From JBGPBY01 sp041481485 (GTDB taxonomy: Bacteria; Acidobacteriota; Terriglobia; 20CM-2-55-15): a DNA stretch of 10,909 bases. The stretch lies in assembly GCA_041481485.1 (NCBI GenBank), contig JBGPBY010000238.1, positions 1-10,909 on the forward strand, written 5' to 3'. Within the stretch, counting starts at the first letter, position 1. Each line of letters opens with the position of its first letter. Below the pieces are notes generated by a model. That model worked only from the letters and a program-made list of their open reading frames with translations. It had not been told where the DNA came from and did no database searches. This document shows positions 1 through 7,172 of this stretch, in pieces. Made by a program: the position numbers and the translations under genes.

Positions 1-897
1 CACGTCTTTTGCGTTACCAACACACTGACGAACCAAATCTACGAAAGCGTTAACCAGGGGCGACGAGTTCCCTGCTTTCCATGCCACAACAACGGAAACA
101 GTCGGCACCGGACTGCATTTGAGCGGCTTCTGGACGACACCGGAAGGGAGCAGTGCTCCCATGGAATCCGGCAGAAGCGCAAATCCCAATCCCTCCTGTA
201 CAAGACGAAGGTGTCCCAGGACGTTATCCGCGCTCGACACCGCATGCATCCGAATACGGGCCTGCCGGTAAAGCGCCGCAATCGCGTCGTACAAACCTGG
301 CGAGAGTGAACGGTCCATCGTGATGCAGGGCAGGTCGTCGAGCAATTCCACGGGAATGCTCTTGCGGCCGGCGAGCGGATGATGCGCCGGAAGCAAAACA
401 ACGATATCTTCTCGCAACACCTCGCGAGCTTCGAGTTCATCCGATTGGATCGGACCACGCATAAACGCAACATCCAGAGCACCGGCGAGGAGGCCGGCGG
501 TGGGTTCCACCGCGTACTTGCTGTGCAAAACCAGTCGTAGATTCGGCAAGCGCTCTGCGATGAACGGGCGCAAGGCCGGAAGAATACGAACGTCGGCAGC
601 GGGAAATGTTCCTATGGAAAGATCTCCCGCGCGGCCGCCGGCCGCCTGCTTCGCCAGTCTGCCCGCATGTTCGATCCGCGCGAGAATGTCTTTCGATTCC
701 CGGAGAAAAATACGGCCGGCGCTGGTAAGCGCCACATATTGGCGGCTGCGTTCGAGCAGGGCCACGCCCAACTCCGCTTCGATTTGCCGAATCTGCTGGC
801 TGAGTGATGGTTGTGATGTGTGCAGGCGCGCCGCAGCACGCGTGAAGTTCAATTCCTCAGCTACTGCCACGAAATACCTCAGGTGTCGCAACTCCAT
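1..897 (-). CDS. LysR-family transcriptional regulator, C-terminal tail cut by the window edge
   Basis: A DNA-binding regulator of the LysR family, expected to act in the cytoplasm as a tetramer that binds T-N11-A-type sites and responds to a small effector; the effector cannot be told from sequence. I translated 299 codons with no stop up to base 1, so only a short tail can be missing, since family members are about 300 residues. The N-terminus (MELRHLRYF, FTRAAARLHTSQPSLSQQI, LTSAGRIFL) is the classic winged helix-turn-helix, about residues 1-62. It is followed by a linker helix and a periplasmic-binding-protein-like effector domain, about residues 90-295 (GDLSIGTFPA, LDVAFMRGP, GLGFALLPDS). 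The ATG at 897 is chosen because family members begin exactly at this motif; no strong Shine-Dalgarno is visible before it. It points the same way as the two secreted-protein genes to its right but is separated from them by 218 bp, so it probably has its own promoter. Its target genes are unknown. Confidence 0.93.
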   Translation of the reverse strand, partial: MELRHLRYFVAVAEELNFTRAAARLHTSQPSLSQQIRQIEAELGVALLERSRQYVALTSAGRIFLRESKDILARIEHAGRLAKQAAGGRAGDLSIGTFPAADVRILPALRPFIAERLPNLRLVLHSKYAVEPTAGLLAGALDVAFMRGPIQSDELEAREVLREDIVVLLPAHHPLAGRKSIPVELLDDLPCITMDRSLSPGLYDAIAALYRQARIRMHAVSSADNVLGHLRLVQEGLGFALLPDSMGALLPSGVVQKPLKCSPVPTVSVVVAWKAGNSSPLVNAFVDLVRQCVGNAKDV

Positions 898-1026
898 GGA
901 GAAACAGGCTAGACGGCGTCGAGGCTGGCCGCAACCAATTCGTGTGGTTTGTGTCGTGTGGTGTGTATCCGGAAGATTGCCAGACGCGGTTTCGTGCGGC
1001 GCACAACGCCGATTGCACTTTAGTAA

Positions 1027-1050
1027 GAGGTACCTCAGCCGACCGTCGGC
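1027..1050. promoter_or_regulatory. Adjacent palindromes in the LysR leader region
   Basis: The 218-bp gap upstream of the LysR gene holds two adjacent dyads: a perfect 10-bp palindrome GAGGTACCTC (1027-1036) and a 13-bp palindrome with a single central base, GCCGACCGTCGGC (1038-1050). They lie about 130-150 bp upstream of the LysR start codon. The same gap has a direct repeat CGTGTGGT at 941-948 and 955-962. LysR-type genes are often autoregulated from such sites, but here that is inference only. I did not find a convincing promoter in the gap. Confidence 0.25.
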
Positions 1051-1115
1051 GAATGATCCGGCTGTCGAACACCGAAACTATCCTCTCCGGAAGGAATAAC
1101 CCCTGAATTCGACCA

Positions 1116-2558
1116 TCACAACCCTTTTGACTCGCCCGGCGCGAGTTCGACGATGGGGTTGCCGCAACGGGATTCGGGCGTCCAACGGAGAATCGCATCG
1201 TCTGCCACTCTCGTCGTAACGCAGTATTGCCCGGGTGGGACGGCATCAAAATGGAATTCGCTGGAGTTTGTGAACTCCGCGCGCACGGGCGATTGACGCC
1301 CGGGAGTAACGTCGCGCAGAACAATCACACTCGCACCTGGAGCGGCGCCGTAAATGACGCCAGGCGGCTCAAATCCCGTGATCATGCGCGCGGGCGGAAC
1401 TTTGTCCGTCATATCGAGCAAGCGATCAGTAACACCCGTGCAGTTCCCGGTCGTGCTTTGCACACTCACCACAAATGGTGTCGGCCCGACATTCTCGATC
1501 CTCGTTGGTCCCGGCTGCGGACCGATGTGCGCAGTGATTTTCTGATCCCGCACGAGGGGCCAAAATCCGAGAGACTGCAGCGTGATGCTTCCATCCGGCG
1601 AACAGGCGGGAAGGGGCGGCTTCCCGTTCGGCGGCAAAACAAATTCAACCGCGCGCCCGGGCTGCAGACGAATGTCCAGATTCTCGACGTCTTGTGAATT
1701 CAGTTCCAGATGAATATGCGCAAAAAATGATGGCGGCTGTACAGGCCCCGAGGCATACAACTCATACGTGCCAGGGTAGAAATTATCCAGCTTGAACGTG
1801 CCGTCGCTTGCGGTAAGGGTAAGCTGGACTCGAATCGAAGGATAGTCGGAGTGCACGATCGTCAGGGTATAAATCTGCGGCCCAGCAGGAGACGAGATTT
1901 TGCCGCTGATCGTCGATCGCCCTACAGGTTGCACGACAAAATCCGCGACCTCGTATTGCTCGCCGCCGGCGATCTCGAACTCGCGTGGTTTTGCGCTCGA
2001 CGGGTATAGCGCCATTCCGCGAGCGACCCCCGGAATTGTATTTGCGCTGAGAAAAGGCGCGGCCAGGACGTAATGGCCGGGAGGAATTCCGAAAATCCGA
2101 AACTCGCCTGCCGCGTTGATCATTCCCGAAAAGCTGCGCGGTAGCTGGTATTCCGCTACCTTCTCAATCGCGACAACAGTGCCTCTTGCTTGAGGCAATG
2201 TGATGCGGCCTGAAATAACGCCATACTTGATGAGGCGAAGTACGCGGGTTACCGCACTCCCTGCCGTCATCCGCGCATTCAGAGTGCTGTAATTCGCCTT
2301 TGTGATACTGATCTCGTAGACACCTGCGGGCAGATCTGCAACCGCGAAATTGCCGCTCCGATCTGTTTCCATTTCCTTCAGCGTTTCTCCGGCGATCGTC
2401 TTCACGGTGACCGACGCCGCCGGCACGGGCGCGCCCGAGTGATCTTCAAGAACAGTACCCTGTATCGATTCAGCCCGCGCGGTGCCGGCCCAGAGCGTCA
2501 GTAGAAGGATGGCGAGCTGTGCGTTCTTAATAGAGGTCATTGAGGCGAAGACTCTCAT
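1116..2558 (-). CDS. Secreted carboxypeptidase-regulatory-like beta-sandwich protein (480 aa)
   Basis: A hypothetical exported protein made of repeated carboxypeptidase regulatory-like (transthyretin-like) beta-sandwich modules. No catalytic domain is recognised. Residues 1-29 form a signal peptide (hydrophobic AQLAILLLTLW, then cleavage after TARA). The repeated signature, a turn followed by a strand ending in (L/I/V)PPG-x-Y, is visible at about residues 69-82 (NFAVADLPAGVYE), 151-164 (EFRIFGIPPGHYV), 253-266 (TFKLDNFYPGTYE) and 433-447 (EFHFDAVPPGQYCV), suggesting three or four modules. Such proteins are expanded in Acidobacteriota, where their roles (surface, adhesion, carbohydrate binding, TonB-associated) are mostly inferred. 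The start overlaps the upstream gene's stop as TAATG, which indicates translational coupling. A second in-frame Met at residue 7 would also leave an intact signal peptide. The product probably acts together with its upstream partner. Confidence 0.85.
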   Translation of the reverse strand: MRVFASMTSIKNAQLAILLLTLWAGTARAESIQGTVLEDHSGAPVPAASVTVKTIAGETLKEMETDRSGNFAVADLPAGVYEISITKANYSTLNARMTAGSAVTRVLRLIKYGVISGRITLPQARGTVVAIEKVAEYQLPRSFSGMINAAGEFRIFGIPPGHYVLAAPFLSANTIPGVARGMALYPSSAKPREFEIAGGEQYEVADFVVQPVGRSTISGKISSPAGPQIYTLTIVHSDYPSIRVQLTLTASDGTFKLDNFYPGTYELYASGPVQPPSFFAHIHLELNSQDVENLDIRLQPGRAVEFVLPPNGKPPLPACSPDGSITLQSLGFWPLVRDQKITAHIGPQPGPTRIENVGPTPFVVSVQSTTGNCTGVTDRLLDMTDKVPPARMITGFEPPGVIYGAAPGASVIVLRDVTPGRQSPVRAEFTNSSEFHFDAVPPGQYCVTTRVADDAILRWTPESRCGNPIVELAPGESKGL

Positions 2559-4231
2559 TAATCCATCAGGATCGGCGAAAGCGAAACAGAAGTCATTCCA
2601 CTCGAAGTCACTTCCACGTTCTTACCGTGTGCTCGTGTTCGCCGGATTCTGGCCATCGCCTCGGGTGTGGGATCAATGAGCATCATTTGAGCCCGCCCGA
2701 TCCGGTTTGGGCCCGGATCGATTGCAGCGAACACATCATATTTTCCTGGCGGCAGTCCACTTTGGGTGAAGCTGCCGTTTTCATCCGTAACACCTGCACG
2801 AAATGTCGCAGCAACTTCCGAGTCAGTCTGGGACGCTGCGGGCACAACAATAACGGCGGTAGCTGCGGAGGGCTGGCCGTTGTTGGTCAGGACGGTGGCG
2901 GTGAGGGAACCTGCGTCGGTTCCTATAGTGATCCTTAGCTTTGCATCACCAGCGCGCGGCACGAAAGGCTGATGCAGGATTTTCGAACCTCCATAGGAAA
3001 CGTCTTTCACGTAGAATCGAGCATCCAGACCGGGAAACGCCAGGACGTATGAGAAGCCTGGCACGACATCCAACGTGATTGTGCCAGGAATACCCATTCC
3101 GCGAGCTGAGGACTGCGTCACCGTTGCCGGATACGTCCGAACTTGAAGCGGCTGGCTGGAGGGCTCGATCGACTGCTTATCCCAAACGAGTTCACTGGAA
3201 ACCGTCGAGCGTGGAATAGCGGCTACCCGTATATCGCGGACATCCTTATTGGTTATTGTGAAATCGATTGAACCCAGCGAATCCAGAGACCCCGTGGAAA
3301 GTCTGGCGGCGACAAGTTGAAATTCGCCTGGGTAAAGGTCACACAGGCGAATCCTTCCGTCCGGGCCGGTCATCTGACTCCCCGGCAAGTTGGCAGGAAC
3401 GTTCGTGTTCGATATCGATTTCTCAACAAGAAGGAAGCTCATGGTTGCAGGCGCCCCACTATCCGTCAGTGTCGCTTCGAGACAGTACGCATTAGTCTTC
3501 AGCATGCGAATGTCTACGTCGTTAAGCAGCTCCTGCGAATGAGGAACGACAGCCGTCGCTGTATCTATGGAATTCGCATTCGGATAAAACGTCGGTGTCA
3601 GAATCCGCTTTCGTGCGTCAGGGCCGACGGGCGCGTCGGATACAGGCTTGGTGTAAGTTCGGGGAATGCGTGCGGCGATCCAATATTGACGGCCAGCGGC
3701 GAGGTTTCGGAGTAGATAGCGTCCTTGATCGTCGGTTGTTGCAGCGGTGCCGGACGCGGTGATCTGCGCGTCGCCTGCGGTCCACCGCCGAAGGTCGGTT
3801 CCTGCATAACCCAGGTATTCCTTCTTTATGGCGGAAACCTGGATCCCTGACATCGGATTTCCATCTTCGTCGAGCACGCGTCCGGAGACCTGGGAAAGGT
3901 GGCGAGTATGAAAATCCACCTGCGTCGCTCGACCGGCAATCACGGTCGCGACCTGTGTTGCCGTCATCGAGATCCCCGCGAGACTGCCGTCATAGACGTC
4001 GATCGAGTGCTTCCCGGGAAGGAGGGTTGGGAAGACGTATCGGCCTTCCCGATCAGTCGTGACCGAAACACTATTATCCCGATTCTGCGACGAGATCACT
4101 CGAATTCCGGATATGGGACGCCTGGTATCGCTATCGAGAACCCGCCCACTCACCGAACCCATAGTCGTCAGAGTATTCGTCTGTCCGAAGAGCGTCGATG
4201 CAAATACCAGGACGGCGAGCAATCGTGTCAT
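2558..4231 (-). CDS. Secreted carboxypeptidase-regulatory-like beta-sandwich protein (557 aa)
   Basis: The first gene of the minus-strand pair. The N-terminus MTRLLAVLVFASTLFGQ is a short signal peptide with probable cleavage near residue 16. Then come repeated carboxypeptidase-regulatory-like modules: SVSGRVLDSDTRRPISGIRV (about 26-45) closed by YVFPTLLPGKHSIDVY, a second copy VSGRVLDEDGNPMSGIQVSA (about 115-134) closed by GRYLLRNLAAGRQYWI, and later units with LCDLYPGEFQLVAA and FTQSGLPPGKYDVFAA. No active-site motif is seen, so the domains most likely serve as structural or binding modules outside the cell. The ATG at 4231 is preceded by a weak purine stretch (GGGA). The gene ends in TAATG, sharing one base with the downstream partner. 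Both proteins have the same architecture and may have arisen by duplication. The promoter would lie in the divergent region at 4232-4472. Confidence 0.87.
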   Translation of the reverse strand: MTRLLAVLVFASTLFGQTNTLTTMGSVSGRVLDSDTRRPISGIRVISSQNRDNSVSVTTDREGRYVFPTLLPGKHSIDVYDGSLAGISMTATQVATVIAGRATQVDFHTRHLSQVSGRVLDEDGNPMSGIQVSAIKKEYLGYAGTDLRRWTAGDAQITASGTAATTDDQGRYLLRNLAAGRQYWIAARIPRTYTKPVSDAPVGPDARKRILTPTFYPNANSIDTATAVVPHSQELLNDVDIRMLKTNAYCLEATLTDSGAPATMSFLLVEKSISNTNVPANLPGSQMTGPDGRIRLCDLYPGEFQLVAARLSTGSLDSLGSIDFTITNKDVRDIRVAAIPRSTVSSELVWDKQSIEPSSQPLQVRTYPATVTQSSARGMGIPGTITLDVVPGFSYVLAFPGLDARFYVKDVSYGGSKILHQPFVPRAGDAKLRITIGTDAGSLTATVLTNNGQPSAATAVIVVPAASQTDSEVAATFRAGVTDENGSFTQSGLPPGKYDVFAAIDPGPNRIGRAQMMLIDPTPEAMARIRRTRAHGKNVEVTSSGMTSVSLSPILMD

Positions 4232-4254
4232 AGGAATCCCAGGTTGATTTCACC

Positions 4255-4287
4255 AAACTAACACAATCGGCAGCTATTTGTTAGTTT
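4255..4287. promoter_or_regulatory. Inverted repeat 1 with CTAACA half-sites, candidate operator
   Basis: A perfect 9-bp inverted repeat, AAACTAACA at 4255-4263 and TGTTAGTTT at 4279-4287, separated by 15 bp. The right arm touches the proposed -10 box of the minus-strand genes and the spacer covers the likely transcription start, a position suited to repression. The core CTAACA recurs in a second inverted repeat about 100 bp away. Which protein binds it is unknown. Confidence 0.4.
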
Positions 4288-4312
4288 TATAACATTGATC
4301 CTGAAATTTCAA
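4286..4312 (-). promoter_or_regulatory. Candidate promoter for the two secreted beta-sandwich genes
   Basis: Read on the minus strand, TTGAAA (4312-4307) and TATAAA (4291-4286) resemble sigma-70 -35 and -10 boxes. The spacer is 15 bp, shorter than the usual 16-18, which lowers confidence. This would place the transcript start about 45-50 bases before the ATG at 4231. Confidence 0.3.
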
Positions 4313-4364
4313 GCAGCGGCATTATTCGGGTGAATAGGCCACATTTTGCCGAAAGACGTGGCAC

Positions 4365-4418
4365 GTCTAACAAATCGATCGAGAAAGTCTTAGCTCCCGT
4401 TGCTGACGGTTGTTAGAC
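4365..4418. promoter_or_regulatory. Inverted repeat 2 with CTAACA half-sites, candidate operator
   Basis: A second perfect 9-bp inverted repeat, GTCTAACAA at 4365-4373 and TTGTTAGAC at 4410-4418, with a 36-bp spacer. It lies just upstream of the hydrolase gene and has the same CTAACA core as inverted repeat 1. A poor sigma-70-like pair (TTGTTA at 4410-4415, CAGAAT at 4432-4437) would overlap the right arm. The long spacer fits two separately bound half-sites better than one hairpin. Confidence 0.4.
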
Positions 4419-4458
4419 TCCCGGCCAGAAACAGAATCGGCGAACAACAACTCATCAC

Positions 4459-4466
4459 AAAGGAAG
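4459..4466 (+). promoter_or_regulatory. Shine-Dalgarno sequence fixing the hydrolase start
   Basis: AAAGGAAG lies about 8 bases before the ATG at 4473. It supports that start over an in-frame ATG at 4410, which would place 21 polar residues ahead of the signal peptide. Confidence 0.7.
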
Positions 4467-4472
4467 CTTCTT

Positions 4473-5666
4473 ATGGTGAATGCGAGAATGATTGCATTGG
4501 GAATTACGGCCGGCGTGCTGGGGATTTTTGTGGCAGGCACGGCGGCACTGGGCGGCCCTCAGGCCAGCAGTCCTGCAGCGGCAGGGACGGAGTCCGGTGA
4601 GCGAACGATCGAGGACGGCGGCACCGGGCCATACAAGGCCGTCGCCGTGAGCAACAGCGGCATTACGACACATACGATTTACCGCCCGAAGGACCTGAGC
4701 GCATTTGGCGATAAGGAAAAGCTCCCGATACTGGCGTGGGGCAATGGCGGATGCGCGAATTCAAATTCGAGTCACCAGAACTACCTTTCGGAAATCGCAT
4801 CGCATGGCTATCTCATCGTGGCGATTGGGCCGATGCAGGCAGGTGGCGGACGCGGCGGACCAGGTGCGGGCGGGCCCGCTCGTGGTGGCCCTGGCGCTGG
4901 GGCTCCTGCTGCTGGTGGCCCTGCTCCTGCTGGCCCTGCTGCTGGTCCTGCTCCTGGCGGAACTGTTCCGAGCGGTGGGACCCTTCTCGACGCTATCAAC
5001 TGGGCTACCGCACAGAATGCAAATCCCCAGAGCCCCTACTACCGCAAAATCGACACCTCGAAAGTTGCGGTGTTTGGCCATTCGTGCGGCGGACTGCAGG
5101 CACTGGAAATTGCACCCGACCCGCGCGTTAAGACCGTACTCGTCGTGGACAGCGGGATTTTGAATTCCCCTGACGCGGCGCCAGGCGCGGCGCCTGCTGC
5201 AGCGGCAGCTCCACGTGGTGGTGCAGCCGGACCCGGTGGCGCGGCGCCCGCTGCGGCGGCTGGCCCCCGAGGCGCGGCCGCACCCGGTGGCGCACCTGCT
5301 GCCGCGGGACGTGGCGGTGCAGGTGGCGGCGCTCTAGCCGGCATGCCACCGCTCACGAAGGATCACCTTGCGAAGCTTCACTCCTCGGTTTTTTTCCTCC
5401 TGGGCGGAGAGACTGACATTGCGTACGCCAACGGCATGGATGATTTTAAGCGCATCGAAAAACTTCCTGTCTTCGTTGCCAACAAGGGCGTCGGCCACGG
5501 CGGAACATTCACGCAGCCCCACGGCGGCGACTGGGCGATGGCGTCCGCGGCATGGCTCGATTGGCAATTCAAGGGCAATGCGGAAGCGGCAAAGCTTTTC
5601 ACTGGCAATCCTCCGGGGCTGGCCAAGAAAGATGGCTGGACGGTAGACAAGAAAAACATCCCGTAG
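4473..5666 (+). CDS. Secreted alpha/beta hydrolase with two Gly/Ala/Pro-rich insertions
   Basis: An exported serine hydrolase of the alpha/beta-hydrolase fold, closest in motifs to the dienelactone-hydrolase/chlorophyllase/PETase-like group; an ester is the likely substrate, but which one is unknown. From the ATG at 4473 the protein has 397 residues. Residues 1-27 form a signal peptide. The oxyanion region is LAWGNGGCANSN (about 88-99). The nucleophile elbow is GHSCGG with Ser204, the probable acid is Asp315 in GGETDIAY, and the probable base is His342 in GVGHGGTF, so the triad looks complete. Two low-complexity Gly/Ala/Pro stretches, residues 124-169 and 234-290, interrupt the fold in loops after strands (VAIGPM and VLVVDSGIL). 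Together they make up about a quarter of the protein and are not usual in the family. It is the first gene of a probable operon, with the cytochrome gene starting 27 bases after its stop. Confidence 0.85.
   Translation: MVNARMIALGITAGVLGIFVAGTAALGGPQASSPAAAGTESGERTIEDGGTGPYKAVAVSNSGITTHTIYRPKDLSAFGDKEKLPILAWGNGGCANSNSSHQNYLSEIASHGYLIVAIGPMQAGGGRGGPGAGGPARGGPGAGAPAAGGPAPAGPAAGPAPGGTVPSGGTLLDAINWATAQNANPQSPYYRKIDTSKVAVFGHSCGGLQALEIAPDPRVKTVLVVDSGILNSPDAAPGAAPAAAAAPRGGAAGPGGAAPAAAAGPRGAAAPGGAPAAAGRGGAGGGALAGMPPLTKDHLAKLHSSVFFLLGGETDIAYANGMDDFKRIEKLPVFVANKGVGHGGTFTQPHGGDWAMASAAWLDWQFKGNAEAAKLFTGNPPGLAKKDGWTVDKKNIP
4842..4979 (+). repeat. Low-complexity Gly/Ala/Pro-coding tract 1 in the hydrolase gene
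   Basis: It encodes residues 124-168 of the hydrolase, made largely of Gly, Ala and Pro. Its second half uses mostly T-ending codons (GCT, CCT, GGT), unlike the C/G-ending usage around it. Short units such as GCTCCTGCT and CCTGCTGCTGG recur, which points to expansion by slippage. Confidence 0.75.
5187..5291 (+). repeat. Imperfect tandem repeat (54 bp + 51 bp) in Gly/Ala/Pro-coding tract 2
   Basis: Two in-frame copies, 5187-5240 and 5241-5291. Both begin GCGGCGCC and end CCCGGTGGC, and encode APAAAA...PRG...PGG units. The tract around them (5172-5342) encodes hydrolase residues 234-290. The copies differ at many third positions and by one codon, so the duplication is not very recent. Confidence 0.75.
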
Positions 5667-5682
5667 AGGGGTGTCTTGACCC

Positions 5683-5686
5683 GGAG
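5683..5686 (+). promoter_or_regulatory. Shine-Dalgarno sequence fixing the cytochrome start
   Basis: GGAG lies 7 bases before the ATG at 5694. It favours that ATG over an in-frame TTG at 5676, and the protein then begins directly with a signal peptide. Confidence 0.6.
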
Positions 5687-5693
5687 TGAACCG

Positions 5694-7172
5694 ATGAGAG
5701 TAGTATGGGTTGGCGCAGTAGCCGTGCTGGCGGCTACTGCGGCTCTGGCGCTGGCCCAGCAAACCCCAGGTATCGGTTGGATTTCTGCAGGCGCGACGGG
5801 CGTTCTGCCGGCACAAGCGGAATACCCGACACCCACTGGCCGTGTTGGTCTCCTCCTTTCCGGAGGGCCGGTCGAAATGAAGGGGCATCCGTTTTTTACG
5901 CCTTTGGGCAAGAACGGACGCGCCTGCGTAACCTGCCATCAGCCGGCCTACGGCATGAGTTTTTCTGCCGAGGCCGCGCGTGATCTCTGGAAGCGGACTG
6001 GCGGCAAAGACCCGCTGTTCGCGGCTGTCGACGGGGCCAACTGCCCGAATCTTCCGCAGGAACAGGAAAAATCCCACTCCTTGCTGCTGGAACGCGGTCT
6101 CATTCGGGTTTTTCTTCCCGTTCCAAGGAATGCCGAGTTCACGATCAATGTCGTGAGCGATCCCACGGGATGCAACACCAGTCCGATTTACGGACTGAAT
6201 AGTCCGACCCCGACCGTCTCCGTTTATCGACGGCCACGCATGGCGGCAAACCTCAAGTACGTGACAAACCCGGCGCCACGAATTGTCCTGAAGTTGGGCG
6301 CGCTGTCGGATACAGATCCGGCGACAGGCAGGCCAGTAGGCATGAATTTTATGGCCGACGCCCGGGAAGCCACGCTGCTCACGCAGGCACGAAGTGCAAT
6401 GATGGGACACGGAGAAGCGCAATCCGTTAGCGACGAGCAGCTACAGAAGATCGTCGAATTCGAAAACCAGGTGTATGTGGCCCAGATTTTCGATCGGTCT
6501 GCCGGTAGTCTTGCCGAGCCTGGCGGGCCGCCGACGCTGGGACCGGCGGCCATGGCCGCGCATCGACCCGGCGTCCTCGGGGATAACGATTACGATTCCG
6601 TGTTTCTAAGCTTCGAGTCCTGGAAAAAAGGAGGCGCCAGCACTCAGGAACAATTTCGCGCCTCAGTGGCGCGTGGGGCAGACATCTTCATGTTCCGGCA
6701 ATTCTGGCTGCGCGATGTGACCCACATCAATTCCATCGGCCTCGGTAATCCGCTCAAACGGACCTGCGCGACCTGCCACAATCACCAGATGACGGGACAG
6801 GACCTGTCTGCCGGCTTCGTGGATCTGGGAACCACGAACTACCCCCGCTGGACGGAGCCCCCGCTGTACAGCGACACCCGTGACCTGCCCGTTTTCAAGA
6901 TCACCTGCAAGCCTGAAGCGCAGCCTCATCCCTACCTCGGCCGCGTGATTTACACGAGCGATCCCGGCCGCGCTCTGATTTCGGGGCGGTGCGCCGATGT
7001 GGGCTCCATCGTCATGCAGCAGTTCCGAGGCCTGTCCGCGCGGGCGCCGTATTATTCAAACGGCTCGGCGAAGAACCTTCGGGAACTCGTGGACTACTAC
7101 GACCGCCGATTCGACATGAAACTCTCGGAGGCCGAGAAACAGGACCTGATCAATTTTCTGGGGGTGTTATGA
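5694..7172 (+). CDS. Di-heme c-type cytochrome, cytochrome c peroxidase/MauG-like
   Basis: An exported c-type cytochrome, 492 residues from the ATG at 5694. The signal peptide is residues 1-22 (VGAVAVLAATAALALAQ). Two covalent heme sites are visible: CVTCH with Cys78, Cys81 and His82, followed by GMSF with a possible axial Met88, and CATCH with Cys358, Cys361 and His362. The C-terminus (APYYSNGSAKNLRELVDYY, then DMKLSEAEKQDLINFL) matches the end of cytochrome c peroxidase/MauG-type proteins (PPYFHNGS...LVDFY...L...E..DL..FL). Known members reduce peroxide or use it for oxidations in the periplasm. The roughly 275 residues between hemes exceed a simple bacterial CCP, so a specialised oxidase role is possible. 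The gene is 27 bases downstream of the hydrolase, and its stop overlaps the next start as ATGA, so the three genes are probably co-transcribed. The substrate is not predictable. Confidence 0.88.
   Translation: MRVVWVGAVAVLAATAALALAQQTPGIGWISAGATGVLPAQAEYPTPTGRVGLLLSGGPVEMKGHPFFTPLGKNGRACVTCHQPAYGMSFSAEAARDLWKRTGGKDPLFAAVDGANCPNLPQEQEKSHSLLLERGLIRVFLPVPRNAEFTINVVSDPTGCNTSPIYGLNSPTPTVSVYRRPRMAANLKYVTNPAPRIVLKLGALSDTDPATGRPVGMNFMADAREATLLTQARSAMMGHGEAQSVSDEQLQKIVEFENQVYVAQIFDRSAGSLAEPGGPPTLGPAAMAAHRPGVLGDNDYDSVFLSFESWKKGGASTQEQFRASVARGADIFMFRQFWLRDVTHINSIGLGNPLKRTCATCHNHQMTGQDLSAGFVDLGTTNYPRWTEPPLYSDTRDLPVFKITCKPEAQPHPYLGRVIYTSDPGRALISGRCADVGSIVMQQFRGLSARAPYYSNGSAKNLRELVDYYDRRFDMKLSEAEKQDLINFLGVL

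Noticed and set aside
500..1099. A 199-codon plus-strand open frame
   Set aside because: It is antisense to the clear LysR gene, rich in Arg/Ser/Cys, and has no family motif. The same holds for minus-strand frames at 39-482 and 612-839, which lie on the LysR strand but in other frames.
4705..5163. A plus-strand frame encoding a Leu/Val-rich stretch that resembles membrane helices
   Set aside because: The apparent helices come from reading the GCT/CCT/GGT repeats of the hydrolase in another frame. The hydrolase frame carries the full catalytic triad and a signal peptide.
5334..6422. A long (362-codon) minus-strand open frame
   Set aside because: It lies opposite the hydrolase end and the di-heme cytochrome, both of which have clear motifs. 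Its translation is Arg/Cys/His-rich without recognisable domains, as expected of an antisense frame in GC-rich DNA.
6989..7168. A 60-codon N-terminal extension of the OmpA-like gene
   Set aside because: It overlaps the conserved end of the cytochrome gene and would bury a good signal peptide. The ATG at 7169 with ATGA coupling explains the start better.
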